Positions 47,481 to 58,968 are shown, counted from the stretch's first letter. The stretch: DNA of 64,000 bases from Helianthus annuus (GCF_002127325.2 NC_035441.2:48364663-48428662); one strand, 5' to 3'. The notes: generated by a model from the letters alone, not told the origin. A program made the numbers and translations.

Positions 47481-50400
47481 GTTTGGAATTTCGTCCCGAA
47501 ATTCAGTTGTAGCTTCAGTGCTGGGGTTTTCGCTTGGGAACAACTGGGGATACTTAGACTTCATCTGGTCTTCCCGCTCCCAGGTAAACTCTGGGCCGCG
47601 TCGTGAGTTCCAACGAACTCGCACAAGGGGTATCTGGCTACGTTTGAGGGTTTTGATCTCTCGATCCGTGATCTCAATCGGTTCCTCAGTAAAGTGTGGC
47701 TGTTCATCAATAGTGAGTTCCTTGAAAGGAATTATGAGCGTTTCATCTGACAGACACTTCTTTAGATTAGACACGTGAAAAACATTGTGCACTGCACTCA
47801 GCTCTGCAGGCAGGTTCAATCTATAAGCAACCTTACCGATTTTCTCGGTAATTTCGAATGGTCCAACATACCGTGGATTCAGCTTGCCTCGTTTACCGAA
47901 ACGAACCACACCCTTCCAGGGTGAGACTTTAAGTAGAACCCGGTCCCCGACCTGGAATTCTAGCGGTTTCCTACGCTTATCAGCGTAGCTTTTCTGACGG
48001 TCACGAGCTGCCGCCATGCGTTGCCTGATCTGTGAAATCTTTTCTGTTGTATCTACCACTAGTTCTGGGCCTGTGAGTTGACTATCACCGACTTCCGCCC
48101 AGCAAAGAGGTGATCGGCATTTACGTCCGTACAATGCCTCAAAAGGTGCCGCCTGAATGCTAGTGTGGTAGCTGTTGTTGTAGGAGAATTCCACCAGCGG
48201 TAGATGCTTCTCCCAGTTCTTGCCAAAATCGATCACACATGCTCTAAGCATGTCTTCCAGGGTTTGGATGGTGCGTTCAGACTGCCCATCCGTTTGTGGG
48301 TGATAAGCGGTGCTCATGTCCAAACGTGAGCCAAAGGATTTGTGCATAGCTTGCCACAACTCGGAAGTAAAACGAGCATCTCGGTCGGAAATAATAGAAG
48401 TTGGCACCCCGTGCCTGGAGACTACTTCCTTTAAATAGATTTCTGCTAAGGTAGAAAACTTGTCTGTTTCCTTAATGGCCAGAAAGTGTGCAGACTTAGT
48501 CAATCGATCAACTATTACCCAAATAGTATCATTCCCGCGTTGGGATCTAGGTAGCCCTGTAACAAAATCCATGGAAATCTGCTCCCATTTCCATTTCGGG
48601 ATTTCCGGTTGCTGGAGGAGGCCTGCTGGTTTCTGATGCTCGATCTTGACTCTTGCGCAGGTCAAACATTTGCCAACGTAAGCTGCTATGTGGGCTTTCA
48701 TGTCAGGCCACCAGTATGTGGTTCTTAAGTCGTGGTACATCTTATCTGAACCAGGATGTACTGAGTAACGGGACTTATGGGCTTCGTCCATCACAAGCTC
48801 TCGTAGATCTCCGTAAAGTGGGACCCAAATGCGCCCTGCCACATAGTAGGCGCCGTCTTCTTTCTGTTCTAGCTGCTGCCTCGATCCTCGCAGGGACTCA
48901 GCCCTGATGTTTTCCGGTTTCAGAGCTTCAATCTGAGCATTTCGAATCTGGGTAGGGAGGTTAGACTGGATGGTAAGTTGTAATGCTCGCACGCGCTTTG
49001 GTATAGTGTCTTTTCGGCTGAGGGCGTCTGCCACGACGTTGGCCTTGCCCGGATGGTACTTGATGGCGCATTCATAATCATTCAGAAGTTCAACCCATCG
49101 ACGTTGTCGCATGTTTAATTCCTTTTGTTTGAAGATATGCTCGAGACTCCTGTGATCGGTGTAAATGGTGCACTTGGTACCGTACAGGTAATGTCTCCAT
49201 ATCTTAAGCGCAAAGATCACTGCTCCTAGTTCCAAATCATGCGTTGTGTAGTTCCTTTCGTGTGTCTTGAGTTGTCGAGATGCGTAGGCAATAACTTTCT
49301 CGCGTTGCATCAACACGCAACCGAGCCCATGAATAGACGCATCGCAGTAGACCACAAAGTCGTCAGTGCCTTCAGGCAACGAGAGAATAGGAGCACTACA
49401 GAGGTTATCCTTAAGCCTCTGAAAAGCAGACTCCTGTGCTTCATTCCACTTGTAGGTGACGCCTTTCTGAGTGAGCGTAGTGAGGGGTTGTGCAATCTTT
49501 GAGAATCCCTGAATGAATCTGCGGTAGTAACCTGCCAATCCCAAGAATTGGCGAACTTCAGTGGGAGTCTTAGGGGTAGGCCAATTCTTTATAGAGTCAA
49601 TCTTTGCAGGGTCAACGTGGATTCCATCCTTGTTAACCACGTGCCCAAGGAAATGGACTTCCCGAAGCCAGAAGTCGCATTTCGAGAACTTGGCGTACAG
49701 TTGCTCATTGCGAAGGAGTTCGAGGATAAGGCGTAGGTGCTGTTCATGTTCTTCTTGACTTTTCGAGTAAATCAGGATGTCGTCTATAAACACGATCACA
49801 AACTTGTCGAGGTAGGGTTTGCATACCCGGTTCATGAGATCCATGAACACTGCAGGGGCGTTGGTCATTCCGAAGGGCATAACGAGGAATTCATAATGAC
49901 CATAACGCGTTCTGAATGCAGTTTTGGAGATGTCTTCATTACGGGCCCTTAACTGATGGTAGCCTGATCGTAAGTCAATCTTAGAATAGTAACTTGATCC
50001 TTGCAGTTGATCGAATAGGTCATCGATTCGTGGGAGAGGGTAACGATTCTTGATGGTAACCTTGTTCAGCTCACGATAGTCGATGCACATTCGGAACGTG
50101 CCATCCTTCTTCTTAACAAAGAGTACCGGTGCTCCCCAGGGTGATGAACTAGGGCGGATAAACCCTTTATCCAATAGTTCCTGTAGCTGAGTAGAGAGTT
50201 CCTTCAATTCTGCGGGGGCTAGCCGATAAGGCGCACGAGCTATAGGCGCTGCTCCGGGAGTTAGCTCGATTTGGAATTCGACCTGACGATGGGGAGGGAG
50301 TCCAGGTAATTCCTCAGGAAATACCTCGGGATAGTCGCGTACTACCAGAAAATCTTCAATCCTCTTTTCCTTTTCCTGCGTGTTGGTGACAAGTGCTAAG

Positions 50401-52095
50401 ATAGCGGTGTGCCCTTTTCGTAAACACTTCTGGGCCTTCAAGAAAGAGATAACGCCGGAGATTTCTCCACCTTTGCCACCTTGTACAATGAGGGGTTTGC
50501 CAGAACGACGAGGAATACGAACTGCTTTCTCTTGACAGAGGATCTCAGCGCGATACTTGGATAACCAATCCATACCAATAACGACGTCAAAGCTTCCAAG
50601 AGTAACAGGGAAAAGGTCGATTCTAAATGTCTGACCAGACAACTCTAGTTTGCAGCCCTTGACAACATGTGAGGCCTCGATGTTTCTACCATTAGCTAAC
50701 TCGACGGTATGAGGAGAACTTAGTAACGAAAGCGGACGCTTAAGCTTCTTACTAATACGTAGGGACACATAACTAGCATCGGCTCCAGAATCAAATAATA
50801 CAGAAACATAACGATCATCGAGTAGGAACTTACCCGCCACGACATTGGGGTCATTCCTTGCTTCACCAGCTCCAATCACGAAAGCCCTTCCTCTAGCACC
50901 ATTCCCGGCATTGTTGTTTTGATTGTTGTTTCCAGCTCCCTGATTATTGTTGCGGTTCTGATTCAGTTCGGGGCAATCCTTCTTAAAGTGCCCTGTTGCC
51001 CCACATTTAAAACATGCTCGGTCGTTTCCCTGCTGCTGTTGCTGTTGGGGTTGTTGCTGATTTTGTCTTGCTGGGAACTGACTTCTACAATCCTTGGCTT
51101 CGTGCCCCATCTTGTGGCATCGCTGGCACTGGCCCTTGTTACATGCCCCATTGTGGTGCCTGTTACACTTGTTGCACTTAGGGTAGCTTCCCCGGTAGCC
51201 ACCCTGTTGCTGAGTGCCTTTGTTGTTTTCAGTTTTCCTTTGCTGCGCTGGGGCCTGAGTGGGGTTAGCATCCTTGCCCTGACTTCCTTCCCACTTACGC
51301 TTGCTGTCACTAGAAGTTCCGACGGTAGCACTGATCCTTTTGGGCAACCTGCCCTCTTCTACGGCCTGATCAGTAAGTTTGTGAGCAAGTCGAACGATCG
51401 GCTGAATGGTAGTGTGGTTGGCTGAAGTTACATGGCTTCGAATCTCTGGAGCCAAACCCTTGATGTACAGTTCGATTCTTCGATACATAGGTCGAGACAT
51501 GTTTGGGCAAAGAGCAGCATAATCATTGGACAGCTTGGTGTAGGTTTCAATCTCTGACCCAACCATCTTGAGCTCATAGTACTCATTCTCAAGCTTGTGG
51601 ATGTCATCCCGGTGACAGTATTCCTCCCTAATCATGTCCTTGAAATCCTCCCACGCAGTAGCATTAGCAGTTTCCAATCCAAACATCTGAATCTGCGCCT
51701 TCCACCAAGAAAGCGCGCTTCCTTCAAGCGTAGCAGTAGCAAATTTCACCCAATTTGCAGGGGGACACTCGCAAACAGCAAAAACCGCTTCAATTTTCTC
51801 AATCCAATGCAGAAGACCTATGGCACCCTCAGTGCCGCTGAAAGGGAGAGGCTTGCAATCCATGAAAGTCTTGAAAGTACACACTGGTGGTTGCGCAGGT
51901 GCATGCTGACCTATAGGGTGAGAAGCGAAACGTATAGACTTAGAGGCGAAAAGACGATGTGGCGGTAGGATCTAAACATCCTAAAACAACGAGCTTACCT
52001 ATAGGGTGAGCTGCGAAAGCTGCAGCCACTGTGTTGAGTAGGTTAGTGAACTGAGCCTGAGTCATGTTGATGTTTCCCCTTCCACGTCCACTCAT
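47478..52095 (-). CDS. gag-pol polyprotein of Gyp-2 (about 1,509 aa if an 88-bp intron is removed)
   Basis: The ATG at 52095 opens [18 protein letters not shown]. Exon 1 is 52095-51999, the predicted intron 51998-51911, and exon 2 runs 51910-47478. Counting from the first codon of the uninterrupted part (51884): gag core 15-180; knuckles [14 protein letters not shown] (253) and [14 protein letters not shown] (291); protease DSGA (365); RT with [10 protein letters not shown] and FIDD (699); RNase H YCDAS (about 850); integrase HHCC ([10 protein letters not shown] to CLTC); integrase core Asp-Asp-Glu ([28 protein letters not shown]); and a C-terminal chromodomain-like block ending [16 protein letters not shown]. 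All catalytic residues are present. It copies the element RNA and integrates the DNA, the tail probably guiding it to chromatin. Without splicing, exon 1 ends at a stop within the intron. Confidence 0.9.
51911..51998 (-). other. Predicted 88-bp intron in Gyp-2 gag
   Basis: On the minus strand the donor is CCCTATAG|GTAAGC and the acceptor is CACCCTATAG|GTCAGC. Removing GT...AG joins exon 1 (97 nt) and exon 2 exactly in frame, giving [12 protein letters not shown] at the junction. The length is not a multiple of three and it contains an in-frame stop. The 14 bases CTCACCCTATAGGT occur at both edges. Confidence 0.75.
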
Positions 52096-52371
52096 TGTCT
52101 TCATAACCAGAAAACAAAGTATGAGTGTGATGTTGTAACGTAGCGAGAAGGAGATAGAAGAGAGAGGTGTATCTATCTAATGTAGGCACACTAGTACGTA
52201 TAGCAAATCAGGAAACATAAAGCAAACAAGTAAACACTGGTCCGAGCTATGAGGTCAAAAGTGTCGAGCCTTGCACTTGGAGTGTAGTGTCGTCGCGAGT
52301 CACGGGTTATAGTCTGGTTTTCTCCAAAAAGATTTTTCCCCTTTTTAAAACCAAGTTCACTATAACCAATG

Positions 52372-52383
52372 GCTCTGATACCA
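52372..52383 (-). other. Primer-binding site of Gyp-2
   Basis: TGGTATCAGAGC on the minus strand, three bases inside the 5' LTR. Confidence 0.9.
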
Positions 52384-52386
52384 ATC

Positions 52387-54723
52387 TGTCACACCCCCAA
52401 AATCCACCTGCGGATAACACCCGCTTCGAGGGCGTGACTGACCAGGATCCAGCCACCAATTATACTGAATGATTAAAATTGATAACAAAAGTAATACTTA
52501 CTAACCATAAGTTTAGCAATTATCAAGTTCAGAGTTTAAAGTTTTAAGTTCAAACGGTAATAAGTAGCGGAAGCATAAGTAAGACAGTTTAAACAAGGTT
52601 CATAGTTCAAAATAAGGTAGCACCCAACACACGGGTGGACAGACACTACTCGTTCCCAAGCAGCAAGCTCCTTCGTCACTGGTTACCTGCAAAGCATGCA
52701 GTAAGGGGTCAACAATAATGCTGAGTGAGTTCACTAGTTGTCCAGTTTTAATTACCAAAAACTTGTTTCACCAGTTAATTTATCCGTTTATACATGCCAT
52801 GGGGAGCTACCCCAAAAGTTAGCGACTAAACTGTTTTTCCAATACCGAACACTAGGTAACCGTTGCGTTTCCGCAGGATGCCCCGATGTCAATGTTCTAT
52901 CATCATTGACGGATGCCTGAGTACATTAGTTCACGACCGATCCCAAACCAGGGCGCGGTGTGAGGCTGGTAAACACCTAAATAGCGCTATCAACTAATAA
53001 CCCGTTCGCCTGGCCCCGGCGACTAATCGGTATTTGTAGTAGGGACTTGAGTGATAGCGTTTCGTTTAGTGCCGTTAGTTGCAATCCGTATAAACAGTAA
53101 TTAACCAAAAGGTTTCCCAATGCCAGGGAAGGAAAAGTAAGTTTTGTTCCCAATAACTAGGGAAGGTATGTAAATGGTATCCCCTTTTTACAAGGGAATA
53201 GGGTTGTTTTAGTCTCGTGTCCCAAACCACCGGGACGCATGCTTTTAAGTTGTGAACTCACCTTGGGTTGCTCGGTAGGTTTAGGTTACTTGTCAATCAC
53301 GTTGGTCACCACGTCCTAACATGGTTACCGGTATAGGTCAGGTTCGGTGTACAAGCATTCACATAACAATCTAAACACATACTGGCACGTAACATGCATA
53401 CAAGTAAACAGTCATGGGGTTATTGGGCCGGCCTAAACATTTAAGCAGTCAACAGCAACACATAATCCAGTCAACAGATAGCCCAAGTCAAACACATTAT
53501 GGCCCAATAACCAAAATGGACAGCCCAGTCGCAACCAGACGGTCTCGAGTCGCAACCAGGAGGTTTCGGGTTGTCACGCTGTGGTTGCGAGTCGCAACCG
53601 TGGTCTCGAGTTGTCACGTTGGGGTTGCGAGTCGCAACCGTCGTAGTCTCGAGTCGCATCATGTGGTTTCGAGTTGTCACGCTTTGGTTGCGAGTCGCAA
53701 CGGTGTGGTCTCGAGTCGTAATGCCGTGGTTGCGAGTCGGAAACTGTCCCTTTCATGTACACGTGATGATGCAGATATGACAGTCCAATTTGTACCAAAT
53801 AATCAGGCCCAAATCCGGAAATGACCAATAAGGTTTCACTAACACTTTTCCTAAACTGCCTATTAGTAAACATAGATCAAACTTTGCCATTTTTAAATCT
53901 TCAAACCACATTCAAGAAGTTCATCCTATATTCAAAGTTTTCTAGGGTTTTCACCTTAACAAAAACATACATTCTTGAACCAAAAATCACATATTTCTAG
54001 CAAGAATCGTCACGCAAGAACAAGAAAACATACATTTAGTGATATTAACATAACTCGGTTGGCCCTAATCATCCTTAAACCATTATTCTATAACCATTTA
54101 AGCATGTTAGCAAGTATTCATACATAAGGTTTAACACACATAGTTCAACTTCACAAATTACCCAAAAAAATCATGTATAACACTTACTAACCAAGCATTT
54201 CTAGTTCATACAACATACATAAATCTCATACACAAAAAGATAACACTAACCGGTTATGAAAGGAGGAGCCGAAAACAAAGAGAAGAGAACCGAGAAGATG
54301 GAGTGTCCGAGTGATGATCTTGACCGAGTTTCTTGTCCGAGATCCTAGCTTGAACCGAGATTTGGAAGAGATGGAATGTTGTTGGTTTGGGGTTTCTAGT
54401 GGGAGAGAAATAGGAGAAGTGTGGGTGTGTGTAAAATGAAGCAAGTGGGGAAAAGGTTGGGATTTATACAAGGTTCCAACAATAATGCTAAGGGTTTCGG
54501 CCCAAACCGGTTACGGCCCAAAGGCCCACTCGAGACCGAGTGGCCCACTCGCAACCGAGTGGTTGCGAGTCATGGTCTCGGGTCGTGGTCTCGACTCGCA
54601 TTCATATATATATATTACATTCATACAACACATTATGCAAATAACGATCACGTTTTCATTTAATAATAATTATGTACACAAAATATTACAAGGTGTTCGT
54701 TCGGAAAAACCTAGAGTGTCACA
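52387..54723 (-). repeat. 5' LTR of Gyp-2
   Basis: This 2,337-bp LTR differs from 45050-47385 by about five bases, one of them an extra T near 53143. The target duplication CGTCT follows at 54724-54728. Confidence 0.94.
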
Positions 54724-56700
54724 CGTCTCTCCTTCAGCTTCTCCAAGCGATCTGCAAAATAAAATTGAAAGCTTTCAGGAGATAGATGAGTTTTTGCAAC
54801 ATTAATATGTCTTTCTTCTTCATCATCCTCACTGTCATCAGTTGGTGATTGATCAAACTCAAATGACTTGTCACAACTATCATCTGAAGAACCAGAATCA
54901 GATGGTGTTTGATCAAAAACAGTTGCTTTTTCTGAACTTTCATCTGAACTTAGTGAACTTTCATCTGATGAGACAGACTTTTCTTCTTGATCTTTCACAT
55001 TAACACCAATAGCTTTCATCCACTCGGTAAACATATCTGGTTCTTTCACAGTTTTAGCAATGAAAGCTTTAAACTCTCCTTTTTCATCAACAAACATATC
55101 CCAGCTAAAACCTTCAGGTAACCTTTCATCATCTTGATTGATTAGGCATGCTTTGCTGTCGGATGAAATGTATTTATCCCAGCTAAAATTTTCTTGATTC
55201 ACTAAACATGCTCTCTTTGAAGAATCCTCTATCACTTTTCTACCATGAGCCACTTGTGGTTCTTGTTGTTGTTGTTGTTGACCAACTTATTGATATATGG
55301 CTTTCTGGTAGTAGTCATCTTTTCCAAACGGATTCTTTGCTTCATTTGCTTCTCTATTCTTGCATTCCCTCTTGAAATGACCTTTCTCATTGCATCGAAA
55401 ACAAGTAACTTTAGATTTATCAAAACCCAAAGTTGAAACATGTGCATCCAAGAAATCATTTCTTCCTGTTATCATCTTAAAATTTTCTGCTCTCCTCAAG
55501 ACACTAGCTAGACACCATTTGATGTCCATTAGTTCCAATTCTTCAACGTCTATCTGATCGTAATCCTCTTTCGTAAGCATAGGATTCTCGATCCTCCCTG
55601 CAACCAAACCTTCATAGGATTGTAGCACAGTTGCAAGTAAAGACATGTGATCTTTAGCAATTCTTCAGAAAAGCTTTGACCCTCTGGAAGATTCAAAGCT
55701 ATATTGCACTGTATCACACAACCACCACCTTTTGTACTTTGAGAATGAAAACTCGAAGTTGAACTTTTTGGATTGACACTTGGGTATGAAGAGAAACCAC
55801 TACTGCTATTAGGACTTTGTTCAACATTTTCAGATGAGTTTCCAGCACTAAACACAGTTTGTATTTTCGGACTTCTTTCAACCTCTTGAACACTGCCTTT
55901 GTAATATATTTTCATGTCTTGTTGACCACTCGGATTATTCATCCTTGCAATCTTTTGTTGTTCAAGATCTTGACCCTCAATCTTCTCAATAAACTGAGAA
56001 ATCGTCAAACCATCATATACTCCAGTGTTCTTTAAGATCATCAAGTAAGTACCCCACTCCTTTTGAGGTAAAGAGTCAGCTAACTTGTCGACCCATTATT
56101 CTCGATCTTTGGTTATGCTTAACATTGACATAGATCTTACTAATCTTACTAAATGGCAATATCTTTCAATTAATTTCTTTGTATCTTCCCCGGGCAAACT
56201 GGTGAAGCGATCAAATTCTTTCTTAATTAATGCCTTTTTACTTTTAATCATCTTTTCACTTCCCTCAAACTTGATTTTAAGAGCATCCCAAATTGATTTT
56301 GAAGTCTTGTCATGTTGAAGCAACACAAAGATGTCTTCTTTGATGGCTTGCTGAAGTAGACTAATCATCATCTTTTCAGCTTTGTACATGTCACGTTCTT
56401 TGTCATTGAATTCCGAGATTTCTTTTTCAACTTGCAGATCTGTACGTGGTAGAACATACTTCTTCAAAATACATTCCCATGATCTCAGATGGTTAGCTTG
56501 AACCCAGTTTTCAAACCTATCTTTCCATCCGTAATACTCCTCAATGCTCATTAGCTTCGGGGGTTTTTGCATTGTTCCAGTCTCATTTTCCAAATTCATG
56601 TTTTGAGCAATGGAGGCCGGAGTAGTCAGGGATGTAGCAAACGCGTTGTAAAATTCTTCACTCATGATTCGGTAACACGTTTTCCAATAAACAGCACTAC

Positions 56701-57042
56701 TCAAGCGAAATTACTACTCAAGCGGAATAGCCAATTCAAGCTGAATACCAAATCAAGCGAAATTATGTCTTCAAGCGGAATCACCTGAAATAACAACTTC
56801 AAGCGAAATTAAAGTTTCAAGCGGAATAAGAAGTTCAAACGGAATCACTTGATTTCGTTTGAATTTCAAGCGGAATTACATTTGAAGCGAAATCACTCAA
56901 GCGGGATTACAATTTCAAGCGAAATCACCAGCAACTTTCAAACAGAATCAGACTGAAGCGAAATCACTGATTTCGCTTGAAAATCTCAAGCGGAATAACA
57001 ACTTTGAAGCGGAATCAGAAAGTGTTCGTTCAAGCGGAAATA
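56701..57042 (-). repeat. Leader array of the TTCAAGCGGAAT motif in Cop-3
   Basis: I count 19 copies of a 12-bp motif TCAAGCG(G/A)AAT(T/C) or close variants in about 340 bp, 17 in one orientation and two inverted. The array lies between the primer site and gag. The same motif forms the inverted repeats upstream of the TATA box in the LTR of this family. Confidence 0.85.
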
Positions 57043-57232
57043 CCTTTTTAGTCCATTTTTACCACTTTTAATCCGAATTTTGTTCTGAAACACTCAAGGG
57101 TTTGTTAAAACACAGTTTTACACGATATGTGAGAAAATTAGCCGATTTTAACCGTAAAAACTTGTTGATTTCGAAAAGAAGGTGTAGAAAACAGAAATTT
57201 TGAGCTGAATCGGTAAGAACTCCTCCTCCTGA

Positions 57233-57244
57233 GCTCTGATACCA
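57233..57244 (-). other. Primer-binding site of Cop-3
   Basis: TGGTATCAGAGC on the minus strand, two bases inside the 5' LTR. Confidence 0.9.
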
Positions 57245-57246
57245 CT

Positions 57247-57670
57247 TGTAGGATCGTGTTGTGACCCGAACGAGTCGTTCAGAGGAGTTTTAATCTATTT
57301 CAAAGGCGGAAACAGAGAAATAGACTTCGAAACAGCTTGCAAATCACTTTAAAATACTCTCTGATTGATATAACAACAAATACAATCACAGGATAAACCG
57401 GCAGCACCTCGGTATCCCAATCATGAACTGTTACAAATGATATCGCTTGAAAGGATTATATAGGAGTCGTGATTTCGCTTGAATGTGACAGTGTGCATTT
57501 CAAGCGGAATTAACCTTGTTGATTTCGCTTGAAAGTGCACATGCCATTTTCAAGCGGAATTACTTCAAACATGCCTAAAACCTCCTATTTTCTCGAACAA
57601 CGCGCCCTGAACTAACAATTCTAGAACAAGACTCGATACAAGACGAAGTCGACAGATGTATGCACCAACA
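57247..57670 (-). repeat. 5' LTR of Cop-3 (424 bp)
   Basis: Same family as 17093-17516 and 19110-19483. It contains TATATAA on the minus strand near 57460, preceded by two inverted repeats of the TTCAAGCGGAAT motif. Confidence 0.92.
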
Positions 57671-58202
57671 GTGTTACATATTGTAGCGTTATCCAAATCA
57701 CTTCAAATAAAGACAAGACAAGACATTTAATTTGGTTATTTCAAAGACATATTTGGTTATTAAGTTAATCATGCATTACTTCTTTTAAATCAAATGATTT
57801 TTCATATGATTTCATAAACAAACACTTTTGTTAAAGGTTCATGGCTACTTTTGAAATAGTTTAAACATTTTCTTTTAACATTCAAAGCCATGAGTCTTAA
57901 CCACAAAACCTATGTTACTCACAGGCATTTTTGTGCTGACATTTATTTTCACATAAGTTTCAGGAGCTAATGTTTGATTTTGTGCATGCTACACATAGGA
58001 CGGACTCGGGCCTTAGTTACTTTAAAACTTAAAGACAATTGTTGTACTTTGTTTGTGTTTTACGTTTCAAGATAACATAAATTATAATTCTATAATACAA
58101 AAACCTTATGTACCACGTGTTGTGAAACAATTTCCTGTAACGTGACTCCCCGTCGTTTTCATCACGGTTTGTTGTTTTACGCGGTCGGGGTGTTACACAA
58201 CC

Positions 58203-58295
58203 TAACCAGCACTTTTGCAAAAAGTCTCATGAAGGTAGATCTTCCTATGTATCAATAAAAGGGCGTATCTGAACCACAAATCACATAGATAGAGG
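58203..58295 (+). pseudogene. Short Cop-1 accessory ORF piece between two solo LTRs
   Basis: These 93 bp continue the Cop-1 accessory frame after solo LTR b (TSTFAKSLMKVDLPMYQ) and run to the AGAGG duplicated by solo LTR d. The assignment follows from the two target duplications rather than from similarity. Confidence 0.5.
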
Positions 58296-58814
58296 TGTAA
58301 CAACCCGCATCTTTGAAGTCAATGTACAAGTCAAAGTCAAAGTCAAAGGAAGAAAAGATTGCTAAATTCGATCTGTTATTCCTTGCTTAATCATTGACTG
58401 TACTCCTTGACTTGTTAATCGATATTCTAATTTGTGTTACTTTAGTTGTATTATGTGGAGTAAATGCAATAATCGCAGTTTCATCGCTAATTTACTTAAT
58501 GCTAATCTCATCGCTATCGCATCGCAACCTGAATCGCATGTTCTGGATATTTTTTTACGTGTGTGTGCTATTATGTGTTACTTGTGCATTTTTATTATAT
58601 GTTGGTGGTGATTAATTGAAAACGCAATCGCAACTCTACCGCAACGCAATCTCATCGCGAACTGGAAACGCAAGTTTACTTATGTTGTTGTATGTTAGTT
58701 ATGTTATTTGTGTAACTATTATTTAAACCTATTGCATCGCTTAATCGACACTCGCTTAAACGCATCACAACGCTCAACACACGAAACGAAAAGTCGAAAT
58801 CTAACTCACTCGAA

Positions 58815-58968
58815 CCATCCGATCGAAGGACCATTCAATCGAATGGTCATCCGTCCGGAGGGCCTTCCGATCGGATTACGGATGACCATCCGATCGGATG
58901 GCCATCCGATCGGAAGGCCCTCCGATCGAACCACTCACACCTCCTCACTCTCCTTTCACCTATAAATA
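58815..58968 (+). promoter_or_regulatory. Palindrome cluster upstream of the solo LTR d TATA box
   Basis: Six or more copies of CCGATCGGA, CCGATCGAA or CCGTCCGGA type lie within 150 bp of TATAAATA. Alternating words GGCCATCCGATCGGA and GGCCTTCCGATCGGA form larger inverted repeats. Confidence 0.65.

Larger units (their letters stand above)
45050..54723 (-). mobile_element. Gyp-2: young, apparently autonomous Tekay-like Ty3/Gypsy element
   Basis: It is 9,674 bp with LTRs of 2,336 and 2,337 bp that differ by only about five bases, and the perfect target duplication CGTCT (45045-45049 and 54724-54728). The primer site TGGTATCAGAGC is exact (52372-52383, minus strand). One long gag-pol frame contains all catalytic motifs. 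It is inserted sense-wise in the Cop-3 gag. It is the best candidate in the window for a recently mobile, self-sufficient element. Confidence 0.93.
35326..56665 (-). pseudogene. Copia-type gag of Cop-3, split by Gyp-2 and Cop-4
   Basis: The frame starts MSEEFYNAFATSLTTPAS at 56665 and runs leftward. The gag motif MSIEEYYGWKDRFENWV and a KSIWDALKIKFEG block identify a Copia gag (UBN2-like). A first knuckle, CFRCNEKGHFKREC, lies near 55365-55410. An acidic Ser/Asp/Glu-rich stretch (54720-55000) is cut by Gyp-2 (CGTCT duplication). Next comes a Glu/Lys coiled coil (44534-45049), cut by Cop-4 (TTATA duplication), then YNKCPPPIWEGYSP, and a second knuckle, CYKCNEVGHIAWNC, near 35830-35870. Point damage includes stops near 56094 and 55288 and shifts near 55650 and 36110. 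Two knuckles in one long gag is unusual. No protease follows. Confidence 0.75.
19110..57670 (-). mobile_element. Cop-3: gag-only Copia-type LTR element, triply invaded
   Basis: Read on the minus strand, it has its 5' LTR at 57247-57670, an exact iMet primer site (57233-57244), a leader packed with a repeated motif, a gag gene, a non-coding tail, a polypurine tract (19484-19497) and its 3' LTR at 19110-19483. The target duplication is GTATT/GTGTT with one mismatch. It spans 38,561 bp, of which only about 7.2 kb is its own; the rest is Gyp-1, Cop-4 and Gyp-2. No protease, integrase, RT or RNase H of its own is present, so it resembles the gag-only non-autonomous class known as TR-GAG. The LTRs differ by about ten substitutions plus a 50-bp deletion. 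Confidence 0.8.
16314..58197 (+). mobile_element. Solo LTR b (Ty3/Gypsy type), split by two later insertions
   Basis: It begins TGTGACATTTG at 16314 and ends GGGGTGTTACA at 58197. The target duplication CAACC is perfect on both sides although the ends are 41.9 kb apart. Removing solo LTR c and Cop-3 leaves about 2,889 bp and no internal domain, so I call it a solo LTR. TATAAATA at 16784-16791 sets the plus orientation. Continuity across Cop-3 is supported by related AGACAAGACAAGACATTT text on both sides (about 18840-19000 and 57705-57740). The remaining sequence is non-coding, with simple repeats. Confidence 0.8.
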
